NCBI RefSeq assembly: GCF_000224085.1
Contig: NC_015945.1
Location: 3,340,501-3,404,500, forward strand
DNA: 64,000 nt
DNA from: Allomuricauda ruestringensis DSM 13258
GTDB taxonomy: Bacteria; Bacteroidota; Bacteroidia; Flavobacteriales; Flavobacteriaceae
Direction of reading: 5' to 3'
Position numbers and translations under genes: made by a program. This document shows, in pieces, positions 1 to 8,937 of this stretch (position 1 is the first letter of the stretch; each line of letters begins with the position of its first letter). The notes beneath the pieces were generated by a model that saw only the letters and a program-made list of their open reading frames with translations, did not search any database and had not been told where the DNA came from.

Positions 1-150
1 ATCTTAGAATACTTGGAATAAACTAAGGTCAAAACCAGAAAAAAACAGTTTATCTAAAGATGGTGGGTAGGGGTCAAGTTCAAACTCCAAAATATCTAAC
101 TTTAGACGTTCAACCTCGTACTTCTGGCATAAATTTTACGTGATAATAGT
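1..150. other. Downstream flank of the OmpA gene, no gene seen
   Basis: This AT-rich stretch lies beyond the 3' end of the minus-strand T9SS operon. I see no credible coding frame and no clear hairpin with a T-run, so neither a gene nor a terminator is called. Confidence 0.5.
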
Positions 151-2097
151 TCAGTCTTTAATGATGAACATGGACCTTCTATTGAGTTGGTGCTGCTCTT
201 CTGAACAGTTTACCCCATTGGAACACTCGTTCAACAATTGTGTTTCTCCATAACCCTTGGCTGATAGTCTGCTGCGGTCAATGCCTTGTTTAACGAACCA
301 ATTCAATGTGGCTTGGGCACGTCTTTCAGATAATCTCAGATTAAACCTATCACTTGATCTGGAATCTGTGTGGGATTCAATATGAATGGAAAGTTCTGGA
401 TATTGTTTCATGGCCTGTAAAATCTTGGCCAGCTCCACTTCAGAATCGGAGCGAATGGTATGCTTCCCATAATCAAAATAAATGGGTTCAAGGGTAAGTC
501 TGCATCCCAGATCATCGACGGGACACTCGGGTGGTGTGAGTTCCATATCCATTTGAACGGTATGGGTTCCCCTAGGGGTCACGGTACTTTTATCAGTCGC
601 TGTGTAATCTTTATATTCTGCATGCACCGTATATTTTTTACTGCAATCCACAACACCTTTAAACACATAGTTGCCACTCTCGTCGGTTGTTGTTTCGGTT
701 ATTACATTATTGTTCTTGTTCAGTAGTTTTACCGTGACACCGACCAAGGTTTTACCTGTTTTGGAGTCAGAAATGGCCCCTTGGATAACCATGATGCCAC
801 AGCTTTCCCAAACCCGGTAAATGTCGTCGGAACTGCTGCCGCCGTCCCCATCTCGGTTTGAGGCCAGATACCCAATCTTCTTTTCTTCATCCAGAATGAA
901 TCCAAAATCGTCCTTATTGGAATTTATGGGCTGTTTTAAGTTAGTAACCTCCTTAAATTCACCATCGGGTTCCAAGGAGACCACAAAAATATCGAGGCCA
1001 CCAAGGCCAAGGTGCCCATCACTCGAAAAGTATAGGTTGTTATTTTTGCCTATAAAAGGAAAACCCTCCCGTGTTTCTGTATTTATTTCAGGACCTAAAT
1101 TAACAGGTGTACCATAGGTTCCACCTTCCAATATATCCACATACCAAATATCGGAATCTCCATGTGTACCTTCCATATCGGAAGAAAAATACAAGCGCTT
1201 TTCATCTGGACTCAGGGCTGGGTGCGCTGCGGAATAGGAATCGTTGTTAAAGGGGAGCTCCTCGATGTTCGTCCATGTACCATTTTCCGTTTTAGTGGCC
1301 TTGTAAATTTTTAGGCTGATAAGCTTTTTTCGGCTTTTCTTTTTTCGGCCATCACTATAATTGTTACGGGTAAAGTAAACTGTTTTCCCATCCTTGGTAA
1401 ATACCGCATTAGATTCATGGTAAGGAGTGTTGATGTCACCTTCAAGAGGTTTGGGGTTCGATAATCTCCAATCTTCGTCTATATCCGCTTCAAAAAGATC
1501 AAGGTAGGGCAAACCTGTCCAATTGTGTATTTTATCACCCTCTGTATTGGTGGATGATGAAGCATACACAATTTTATCTCCGTAAAAAGAAGGTGCAAAA
1601 TCAGAACTTGTCAATAGCCCGGTTATATTGTCCACTTCGTAAGTGCTGGACTTGATACCGACCAAACTGTCCAAGGCAGGGTAATCTTTCATGAAGTTCT
1701 TTGCAATTTCCGTATTGGCGGACAACCCGGCGAACTTGCCCATCATTTTTTTGGAGGTATGGTATTCTCCAATACTTTTAAAACTTTGTGAGGCTCGATA
1801 ATAGTAGATGGGGTCAACATCGTTGGGGTGTTTTTCCATGAGCCGTTTGTACCATTTTACGGCCTCGGCATATTCACTGTTAAAATAATAGGTGTCTCCC
1901 AGTTTTTTTAAAACTTGTGGGGATTCATAGCCATCCTCTACAATATTTAAATAAATTTCCCTGGCATCGATATAATTATAGGCATCAAAATCCTCGTTAG
2001 CCTTTTTAACGACACTTTTTTGGGCATTTATGGTTGATACCATTAAAACTGCCATTAAAATCTTTAGAATAGTTTTTGGGTACATTAATTGCTGCAT
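151..2097 (-). CDS. OmpA-family outer membrane protein with TPR and PD40 repeats (PorE-like)
   Basis: Likely anchors a T9SS surface complex to peptidoglycan. In order the 648 residues show a signal peptide (about 1-25, ending NAQ), a TPR-like helical part (about 35-120, KKLGDTYYFNSEYAEAVKWY), a WD40-like PD40 beta-propeller (about 165-430, with LSPDEKRLYFSSD and IGKNNNLYFSSDG blades), a carboxypeptidase-regulatory-like beta-sandwich (about 445-520) and a C-terminal OmpA domain (about 540-648) with the peptidoglycan-binding signature HTDSRS...N..LSERRA. This order matches PorE-type proteins, known T9SS components in Bacteroidota. The start codon directly abuts the stop of the upstream porP-like gene, so the two are cotranscribed and probably coupled. 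M5 is an alternative start. The domain order is seen; the role in T9SS is inferred from family and context. Confidence 0.9.
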   Translation of the reverse strand: MQQLMYPKTILKILMAVLMVSTINAQKSVVKKANEDFDAYNYIDAREIYLNIVEDGYESPQVLKKLGDTYYFNSEYAEAVKWYKRLMEKHPNDVDPIYYYRASQSFKSIGEYHTSKKMMGKFAGLSANTEIAKNFMKDYPALDSLVGIKSSTYEVDNITGLLTSSDFAPSFYGDKIVYASSSTNTEGDKIHNWTGLPYLDLFEADIDEDWRLSNPKPLEGDINTPYHESNAVFTKDGKTVYFTRNNYSDGRKKKSRKKLISLKIYKATKTENGTWTNIEELPFNNDSYSAAHPALSPDEKRLYFSSDMEGTHGDSDIWYVDILEGGTYGTPVNLGPEINTETREGFPFIGKNNNLYFSSDGHLGLGGLDIFVVSLEPDGEFKEVTNLKQPINSNKDDFGFILDEEKKIGYLASNRDGDGGSSSDDIYRVWESCGIMVIQGAISDSKTGKTLVGVTVKLLNKNNNVITETTTDESGNYVFKGVVDCSKKYTVHAEYKDYTATDKSTVTPRGTHTVQMDMELTPPECPVDDLGCRLTLEPIYFDYGKHTIRSDSEVELAKILQAMKQYPELSIHIESHTDSRSSDRFNLRLSERRAQATLNWFVKQGIDRSRLSAKGYGETQLLNECSNGVNCSEEQHQLNRRSMFIIKD

Positions 2098-3072
2098 TTA
2101 AAAGAATCTTGGGGTTAGGACTTTGTCCAGTCTGTTTAGTATATCAAAGCGAATCACGGCTTCATAAGAGCCATTGTTATAATCCTTTATTGTAGTTGAA
2201 TCATAGTCATAAGCCAATCCAATAAATATAGACTGAGAGATTTGAAACCCCGCTAAGGCGCTGATTGATGAATTCCACCGATAGGAAGCCCCGAGGGTAA
2301 ATTTCTCATTGATCAAAAAATTGGCGGACATATCCCATTGAAACGGCGCCCCGCTTACAAACTTGGTCAAGCCTGCAGGTTTGAACTTTAGGTTGGGACC
2401 AAGGTCAAAAACATATCCTATTATAAAAAAGTAGTGCAAACGTTCTATGGCTATGCTCTGCAATTCTTCATTCTCCAACGAGGATTCATCAAAATGTTTT
2501 GAATTAAGAAAATTGGGGACAGAAAATCCTGCATAGAATTTTTGAGTGTGGTAATACATTCCAGCTCCGATTTGGGGTTGAATTTTATTATCTACAGTGT
2601 TTTGGAAATGAGGGTCATAGGGATTATGGATGGTCAATTTGGTATAATCAACATCCAATACATCCATTCCAGCTTTTAAACCAAAAGAAAGCTTGCTCAC
2701 ATCATGCCGATCAAGATGAATTGAATATGAATAGTCCACATTGGCATTGGATTCGGTGGCCGGACCTATCTGATCATATACGATGGATAGCCCAAGCCCC
2801 ATATTGTCCAATGCTCCTATGGGTGAACTTACAGTAAGTGTACCTGTTCGCGGAGCCCCATCTATATCTACCCATTGCATACGCCCCAAAATCCCAAAAC
2901 TCAACATTTCCCTAGAACCTGTGTAGGCGGGGTTCACAATTTGGGTATTATACAGGTATTGTGTGTATTGCGGGTCTTGTTGGGCATAAGTTGCATGAAT
3001 GCAGGCAATAACAAGCATCGTCAATAACCAATAGAACTTTTTGTTTGAATGCGACTTATTTTTGAGCTTCAT
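2098..3072 (-). CDS. Type IX secretion membrane protein, PorP/SprF family
   Basis: Outer membrane beta-barrel partner of T9SS substrates. The 324 residues begin with a charged N terminus and a hydrophobic signal segment (about 14-31, cleaved near TYAQ), followed at once by the family hallmark QDPQYTQYLYNTQIVNPAYTG and then alternating beta strands to a C-terminal aromatic residue (TPRFF). In Flavobacterium johnsoniae the relative SprF is needed for secretion of the adhesin SprB encoded beside it; here the gene likewise follows a giant adhesin with a 23-base gap. Family assignment is strong; service to this particular adhesin is inferred from the operon. Confidence 0.93.
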   Translation of the reverse strand: MKLKNKSHSNKKFYWLLTMLVIACIHATYAQQDPQYTQYLYNTQIVNPAYTGSREMLSFGILGRMQWVDIDGAPRTGTLTVSSPIGALDNMGLGLSIVYDQIGPATESNANVDYSYSIHLDRHDVSKLSFGLKAGMDVLDVDYTKLTIHNPYDPHFQNTVDNKIQPQIGAGMYYHTQKFYAGFSVPNFLNSKHFDESSLENEELQSIAIERLHYFFIIGYVFDLGPNLKFKPAGLTKFVSGAPFQWDMSANFLINEKFTLGASYRWNSSISALAGFQISQSIFIGLAYDYDSTTIKDYNNGSYEAVIRFDILNRLDKVLTPRFF

Positions 3073-3095
3073 TTTTTGTGTTGGTATATTTTCAG

Positions 3096-6000
3096 TTAAT
3101 CCCTATTGATGTAGAGGTAGCCTGAATAGTATTCCTTACCAGGATTTTGTCCCGTAAAGGAAAGGGTGTAGAAATAGGTTCCGCTGGGGAGTTCCCTTTT
3201 CTGTTGGATGGTGGCCTTGCCTTCGGAAATACCTGTAAAATAATTGCCATCCAGTCCATATCCTTCGGCTTGATAGACGAGTGCACCCCATCTGTTGAAG
3301 ATTTTTAGGACGTTATCAGGATAATTTTCAATATTGTTTATTCTGAAATAATCATTAATGTCGTCACCATCGGGCGTGATTCCTGTAAATATTTTAAAAT
3401 CTGGATCTTGGTTTCCTCCTGAGCAGCTATAATTGGGTACAAAAGTTATGGTTTGATGGTTTTCAAAAAGATTGTTGTCATCAGATAGATCCATAATCTG
3501 GATTTCCGTTCCAATGGGTATGGCCGTGACCGTAGCTTGATTGGTGACGGAACCTACATCAATATCCTCTTGGGTAAGGGCGTAGGTATCTTCATAAGTC
3601 CAACTTTCCCCAACAGACAAAATCCCGTCCTCATTTATATCATTCCCTAGCAAAGGACCGGTTACTGTGCCACTAAGCAAATCGTCAGTTAGTGTAATTT
3701 CTTCTAGATCAACATAACCTCCGTTCGTAACAGTAAAGGTGTATCGGATGCTATCGTCACAACCATCATAGTTTGCATCAAAAAGTTCCCCTTCTTTGAT
3801 TAATCCAATACCAGCCCCACCAGTGGTACAGACATCATTAAAAATTGTGACAGTGGTAGGATCATTTTCTGTAAGACTATTGTTGTCGGACAGGTCTTGC
3901 ACCCCGGTGTCGGTGTCCAGTATCTGTGCGGAGACCGTTGCAGAATTGGCCACGCTGCCGTTGTCGATGTCCTGTTGTTCGAGTCCGTAGATCGCCTCGT
4001 AGGTCCAGCTCTCGCCAATCGACAGGATACCATCGCCCCCTTCGTCGCTGCCCACTACGGGGCCTGCGAGCGTACCGCCGAGCAGTGGGTCGTCCACGGT
4101 GACCTGATCCAGATCCACATCACCTGTATTGGTCACGGTAAAGGTATATTGGATACTCTCATCGCAGCCATCGGTGTTGACGTCGATAAGTGTCCCTGTC
4201 TTTATAAGTCCTATTCCCGCACTTCCGTCGGTACAGGCATCGTTGGGGATTGTGGTGTTGGTGGGGTCGTCTTCCAGTAGGCTGTCATCATCGGACAGGT
4301 CCTGCACCCCGGTGTCGGAGCCTAGAATCTGGGCCGAGACCGTGGCGGAGTTCATCACACTTCCGTTGTTGATGTCCTGTTGTTCGAGTCCGTAGATCGC
4401 CTCGTAGGTCCAGCTCTCGCCAATAGAAAGGATGCCGTCGTCCCCCTCGTCGCTGCCCGCTACGGGGCCTGCGAGCGCACCGCCCAGCAGTGGGTCGTTG
4501 ACGGTGACTTCGTCCAAATCCACATCGCCCGTGTTGGTCACGGTAAAGGTATATTGGATGCTCTCGTCGCAGCCATCGGTATTGACATCTATCAAGGCAC
4601 CTGTTTTTATCAGCCCGATTCCTGCGCTGCCGTCGGTACAGGCATCGTTGGGGATTGTGGTGTTGATGGGGTCGTCTTCCAGTAGGCTGTCATCATCGGA
4701 CAGGTCCTGCACCCCGGTGTCGGAGCCTAGAATCTGGGCCGAGACCGTGGCGGAGTTGACCACGTTGCCGTTGTCGATGTCCTGTTGTTCGAGTCCGTAG
4801 ATCGCCTCGTAGGTCCAGCTCTCGCCAATAGAAAGGATGCCGTCGTCCCCCTCGTCGCTGCCCGCTACGGGGCCTGCGAGCGCACCGCCCAGCAAGGGGT
4901 CGTCCACGGTGACCTGATCCAAATCTACATCTCCGGTGTTGGCCACGGTAAAGGTATATTGGATACTCTCGTCGCAGCCATCGGTATTGACATCTATCAA
5001 GGCACCTGTTTTTATCAGCCCGATTCCTGCGCTGCCGTCGGTACAGGCATCGTTGGGGATTGTGGTGTTGGTGGGATCATCTTCCAGCAAGCTGTCATCA
5101 TCGGACAGGTCCTGCACCCCAGTGTCGGTGCCCAGAATCTGGGCCGATACCGTTGCGGAGTTGACCACGCTGCCGTTGTCGATGTCCGGTTGGGTGAAGG
5201 CGTAGATTGCCTCGTAGGTCCAGCTCTCGCCAATGGAGAGGATGCCGTCGTCCCCGTCATCGCTGCCCGCTACGGGGCCTGCGAGCGCACCGCCGAGCAG
5301 TGGGTCGTCCACGGTGACCTGATCCAAATCTACATCGCCCATGTTGGTCACGGTAAAGGTATATTGGATACTCTCATCGCAGCCATCGGTGTTGACATCT
5401 ACCAAAGCTCCGGTTTTTATCAGCCCGATACCGGCACTTCCATTAATACAGGCATCGTTGGGGATTGTGGTGTTGGTGGGGTCGTCTTCCAGTAGACTGT
5501 CGTCATCGGACAGATCCTGCACCCCGGTGTCGGAGCCTAGAATCTGGGCCGAGACCGTGGCGGAGTTCATCACACTTCCGTTGTCGATGTCCTGTTGTTC
5601 GAGTCCGTAGATGGCCTCGTAGATCCAGCTCTCGCCAATGGAAAGGATGCCGTCGTCCCCCTCGTCGCTGCCCGCTACGGGGCCGGCGAGCGCACCGCCT
5701 AGCATGGGGTCGTCCAAGGCGACCTGATCCAGGTCCACATCACCTGTATTGGTCACGGTAAAGGTATATTGGATACTCTCATCGCAGCCATCGGTGTTGA
5801 CGTCGATAAGTGTCCCTGTCTTTATCAGCCCGATTCCTGCGCTGCCGTCGGTACAGGCATCGTTGGGGATTGTGGTGTTGGTGGGATCATCTTCCAAGAG
5901 ACTGTCGTCATCGGACAGATCCTGCACCCCGGTGTCGGTGTCCAGTATCTGTGCGGAGACCGTTGCAGAATTGGCCACGCTGCCGTTGTCGATGTCCTGT

Positions 6001-8417
6001 TGTTCGAGTCCGTAGATCGCCTCGTAGGTCCAGCTCTCGCCAATGGAGAGGATGCCGTCGTCCCCCTCGTCGCTGCCCGCTACGGGGCCTGCGAGCGCAC
6101 CGCCCAGCAGTGGGTCGTTGACGGTGACTTCGTCCAAATCCACATCGCCCGTGTTGGTCACGGTAAAGGTATATTGGATGCTCTCGTCGCAGCCATCGGT
6201 ATTGACATCTATCAAGGCACCTGTTTTTATCAAACCAATGGATGGTGAGCTAATTTGACAACTAGATACATCAATAGAGGTAATGTCATTTTCATCAATA
6301 CTATTGTCATCGGATAAATCTTCTATCATCAGGTCTGGAAGTCCAAGAACATTGGCAGAGACCACAGCTTGATTATCCACTTGTCCGGCATCAATATCGG
6401 CTTGTGTTAGGGCATAAGTGGCGGTATAGGTCCAAGTTTCATCTATATCCAAGCGGGTATTGTTATTCGCATCACCTTCAGGACCTTCAATGACGAGGGG
6501 TAGGTTTAAATCGTTCAGCACCACATTTTCCAATATTTGATCGTCACCACTTTCATTGGTAAGGGTAAAAGTGTAATCAATGGATGTGCAATCTTCACTA
6601 AGAACACCAGTTTTGATGAGTCCCATGCCAGCGCAGTTGACAAGTGGCACCACGGTGGGACGGTCTTCATCAATGCTTTCATAATCGGAGTAATCCTCTA
6701 CATCAATATCTGCACTTAGGAGTTTTGCCTTTACATGTGCCTGATTTTCTACCTGTTCTGCATTGATGTCATCTGCAGTTAGTTGATAAGTGGCTGTATA
6801 GTCCCAAGTTTCCCCTGGATCCATAAGGCCATCATTGTTGATATCTCCTTCGGGACCTTGTATTAAAAGTTCTGGATGATTTAAATCTGCCAATGTTATA
6901 CTTTCCAGTATCTGGTCGGGACCGCTTTGGTTGGTCACCGAAAAGGAATACGCTATTTGGCTGCAACCTCCTTCCTCTCCAAGACCATTAGTGACCACTC
7001 CTTTTTTAATAAGACTGATCCTTGGCGAACATGCTGAAAGGTCCACCACGGTGGGACGGTCTTCATCGGTACTTTCATAATCGGAAAAATCCTCGAGGGT
7101 AATATTCACTGGCCCCAATAGCTCGGCCCCGACACGTGCTTGGTTTTCTACCGATCCAGCGTTGATATCATCGGCAGTAATTTGGTAATTGGCCGTATAG
7201 TCCCAAGTTTCTCCAGGATCCATGAGACCATCATTGTTGATATCTCCTACGGGGCCTTGTATTAAAAGCCCTGGGTGATCTAAATCTGCCAGCGATATAT
7301 TCTCAAGTACTTGATCGGGGCCACTTTGGTTGGTCACCGAAAACGAATACGCTATTTGGCTACAACCTCCTTCCTCGCCTAAACCGTTTGTGGTTACACC
7401 TTTTTTAATAAGGCTGATTTTTGGCACACAAGAAGATAGGTCTATCGCTGTTTTTCTATCTTCGTCCAAGCTAACATAATCCGAAAGGTCGCTGACCATT
7501 ATATTGGGATCAACAGTAGTAACACCTTCCACGTAGCCTTGAACCAACATAGTACCAGCCAAGTATTCTTCTGCGGTAGGGACATAGGCCACTTTGTAAA
7601 TCCATACTTCACCTGGATCCAACATACCGAAGTTAATATCATCGCCACTGTCCGGCGCTAAGATATTGCCTTGGTGGGAGTCGTTCAGCACAATGGATTC
7701 AAATGTTTCGCCGGGAACGTCACTAGTATGGTGCAGTTCATAAGTAAGCTCAACACTGGAACAGCCCGGGTCTCCATTTCCCAAAGGGCCTGTGGTCACT
7801 CCTGTCAAAAGTAAGGAGATACCAGTACCACAATCATCCAAAAACGTTTTTGTGGTAGCATCCCAATTTTGTAATGTTGGGTGTGACAGATCGCTCACTA
7901 AAACCCCTGGTTGGCCTACCACATCAGCCTTGACTGCGGCCTGATCCTCTGCGATACCATTTTCTATTTCACTTTTAAGAATTATTCGTTTGCCTTGATA
8001 TGTCCATTGTTCCCCTACATCCAATTGGCCGTTATTGTTATCATCACCATCTTTAAAGCTTATGGTAATCTCTGAGCCCATACTTATATCTATGTTTTCA
8101 AGAGATTCGTTGTTTGTACTTGTATTAAAAATCAATATCCGAAACTCGATATAGGTACAACCTGGCGTATTGTTGTTATAGGTAAGTGTTTGAGTTTGAA
8201 GTATTGCAGCAATGCCAGGTGCGTACAACCCCTTGTCCACAGATGTTTTAAAAGAAGTAGGGAACTCACTTTTAATTATTGGTCCTTTTGAGCAGAGTGT
8301 TTCATTTATTGTATGAGAACTTTTGTTTCCAAGTACATTAGAAACCAATAAAATTGAAAGTAGGATAAAACAAACAACGTATTTTTTCTTTTGTAAGATA
8401 GATTTGGAGAGGAACAT
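3096..8417 (-). CDS. Giant DUF11-type repeat adhesin with T9SS type B sorting domain
   Basis: Predicted secreted surface protein of 1773 residues. A signal peptide (about 1-30, VCFILLSILLVSNVLG) leads into about twelve immunoglobulin-like DUF11/DUF7507-type repeats of about 130-140 residues: five diverged N-terminal copies, six nearly identical 135-residue copies, and one diverged copy. Each repeat carries a short hydrophobic start (GLIKTG or SLIKKG), a conserved Cys, TFTVTN, an acidic EF-hand-like loop ending GES/GETW, and LSDDxSxxED. The last about 85 residues (TPDGDDINDYF...VLKIFNRWG...GTYFYTL) form the gliding-motility-associated C-terminal sorting domain, marking export by T9SS with a PorP/SprF-type partner, which is the next gene. 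Codon use in the identical repeats is visibly GC-richer than in the rest of the gene. Ligand and surface are unknown. Confidence 0.93.
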   Translation of the reverse strand: MFLSKSILQKKKYVVCFILLSILLVSNVLGNKSSHTINETLCSKGPIIKSEFPTSFKTSVDKGLYAPGIAAILQTQTLTYNNNTPGCTYIEFRILIFNTSTNNESLENIDISMGSEITISFKDGDDNNNGQLDVGEQWTYQGKRIILKSEIENGIAEDQAAVKADVVGQPGVLVSDLSHPTLQNWDATTKTFLDDCGTGISLLLTGVTTGPLGNGDPGCSSVELTYELHHTSDVPGETFESIVLNDSHQGNILAPDSGDDINFGMLDPGEVWIYKVAYVPTAEEYLAGTMLVQGYVEGVTTVDPNIMVSDLSDYVSLDEDRKTAIDLSSCVPKISLIKKGVTTNGLGEEGGCSQIAYSFSVTNQSGPDQVLENISLADLDHPGLLIQGPVGDINNDGLMDPGETWDYTANYQITADDINAGSVENQARVGAELLGPVNITLEDFSDYESTDEDRPTVVDLSACSPRISLIKKGVVTNGLGEEGGCSQIAYSFSVTNQSGPDQILESITLADLNHPELLIQGPEGDINNDGLMDPGETWDYTATYQLTADDINAEQVENQAHVKAKLLSADIDVEDYSDYESIDEDRPTVVPLVNCAGMGLIKTGVLSEDCTSIDYTFTLTNESGDDQILENVVLNDLNLPLVIEGPEGDANNNTRLDIDETWTYTATYALTQADIDAGQVDNQAVVSANVLGLPDLMIEDLSDDNSIDENDITSIDVSSCQISSPSIGLIKTGALIDVNTDGCDESIQYTFTVTNTGDVDLDEVTVNDPLLGGALAGPVAGSDEGDDGILSIGESWTYEAIYGLEQQDIDNGSVANSATVSAQILDTDTGVQDLSDDDSLLEDDPTNTTIPNDACTDGSAGIGLIKTGTLIDVNTDGCDESIQYTFTVTNTGDVDLDQVALDDPMLGGALAGPVAGSDEGDDGILSIGESWIYEAIYGLEQQDIDNGSVMNSATVSAQILGSDTGVQDLSDDDSLLEDDPTNTTIPNDACINGSAGIGLIKTGALVDVNTDGCDESIQYTFTVTNMGDVDLDQVTVDDPLLGGALAGPVAGSDDGDDGILSIGESWTYEAIYAFTQPDIDNGSVVNSATVSAQILGTDTGVQDLSDDDSLLEDDPTNTTIPNDACTDGSAGIGLIKTGALIDVNTDGCDESIQYTFTVANTGDVDLDQVTVDDPLLGGALAGPVAGSDEGDDGILSIGESWTYEAIYGLEQQDIDNGNVVNSATVSAQILGSDTGVQDLSDDDSLLEDDPINTTIPNDACTDGSAGIGLIKTGALIDVNTDGCDESIQYTFTVTNTGDVDLDEVTVNDPLLGGALAGPVAGSDEGDDGILSIGESWTYEAIYGLEQQDINNGSVMNSATVSAQILGSDTGVQDLSDDDSLLEDDPTNTTIPNDACTDGSAGIGLIKTGTLIDVNTDGCDESIQYTFTVTNTGDVDLDQVTVDDPLLGGTLAGPVVGSDEGGDGILSIGESWTYEAIYGLEQQDIDNGSVANSATVSAQILDTDTGVQDLSDNNSLTENDPTTVTIFNDVCTTGGAGIGLIKEGELFDANYDGCDDSIRYTFTVTNGGYVDLEEITLTDDLLSGTVTGPLLGNDINEDGILSVGESWTYEDTYALTQEDIDVGSVTNQATVTAIPIGTEIQIMDLSDDNNLFENHQTITFVPNYSCSGGNQDPDFKIFTGITPDGDDINDYFRINNIENYPDNVLKIFNRWGALVYQAEGYGLDGNYFTGISEGKATIQQKRELPSGTYFYTLSFTGQNPGKEYYSGYLYINRD
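3811..6240 (-). repeat. Six near-identical 405-bp tandem repeats inside the adhesin gene
   Basis: Matching landmarks recur exactly 405 bases apart (for example the codons for the SAGIGLIKTG boundary near 6240, 5835, 5430, 5025, 4620 and 4215). Copies differ at few sites, such as ALID/TLID/ALVD, DTDTG/GSDTG/GTDTG and LEQQDIDNG/FTQPDIDNG, and these variants are shuffled between copies, which suggests recombination or gene conversion. A seventh, diverged unit follows toward the 3' end. The DNA is GC-rich compared with flanking coding sequence. An assembler could easily miscount the copies. Confidence 0.92.
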
Positions 8418-8685
8418 GGCTACAATGTTAACTTGTGACCTGTAATATTAGAGAATAGGGACATCATTGGACTAGATGAATTGATAGATGCCAATGGTAA
8501 ATTGACGAAATAGGGGTTTGGATTGATAGAAAAAATCAACTATTAAAGTCTCTAAAATTTTATGTATTTTCTTTTTTACAAAAGAAGTGGTAATATACTT
8601 ACATTGCTGTTTGTGCCGTGATTTAGGTGCAGTATTTGATCATCTTGGCGGCATCCTTCTATCGCTTAGGACTCCCAGTCAGGTT
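8418..8685 (-). promoter_or_regulatory. Upstream region of the adhesin-porP-ompA operon
   Basis: This gap must contain the operon promoter and leader. I do not see a clean TTTG-N19-21-TAnnTTTG promoter. A 6-bp inverted repeat CATTGG/CCAATG (8465-8470 and 8491-8496) brackets an AT-rich segment, next to the minus-strand sequence TTTCGTCAATTTACC (8496-8510). A regulator site or structured leader is possible, but that is inference. Confidence 0.3.
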
Positions 8686-8937
8686 TAAGTTCAAGTATCA
8701 AGTTTAAGAGCCAAGACTTTGGAGTTATGAGTTCAGAGATCAGAGTTACTGCGTACTGCGTACTTCGGACGTTTCGACTGCGCTCAACGTGACACTTCGG
8801 ACTAAGTTGTTCGGTTATTGAGTTACTGCAAACTGCGTACTGCAACTGCCGACTGCGTACTTCCAAATTCGGACGTTTCGACTGCGCTCAACGTGACACT
8901 TCCAACTCCGTGCATCGGGCTTCCGACATCCGATTTC
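8686..8937. repeat. Low-complexity intergenic island A
   Basis: The stretch is built from recurring words such as ACTGCGTACTGC, GTTCAGAG and TTCCGAC, and contains a perfect 35-bp direct repeat (8764-8798 and 8868-8902) that includes TTTCGACTGCGCTCAACGTGA. It shares the 19-bp word CAGAGTTACTGCGTACTGC (8741-8759) with a second island at 17409-17427. It lies immediately 3' of uvrA. The short open frame across it is repeat-derived and not called as a gene. Confidence 0.75.

Noticed and set aside
3811-6240. Regular repeats considered as a CRISPR array
   Set aside because: The period is 405 bp with coding content throughout and no short repeat-spacer structure; no cas genes are in the window.
3796-6258. 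Several long plus-strand open frames across the adhesin repeats, one of 236 codons
   Set aside because: They are antisense shadows of the GC-rich 405-bp repeats, repeat with the same period, and carry no start context or recognisable domain; the minus-strand frame has signal peptide, repeats and sorting domain.
8666-8866. 66-codon minus-strand frame in low-complexity island A
   Set aside because: It consists of the same repeated words as the intergenic island and includes the GAGCGCAGTCGA-type repeat; no protein-like pattern.
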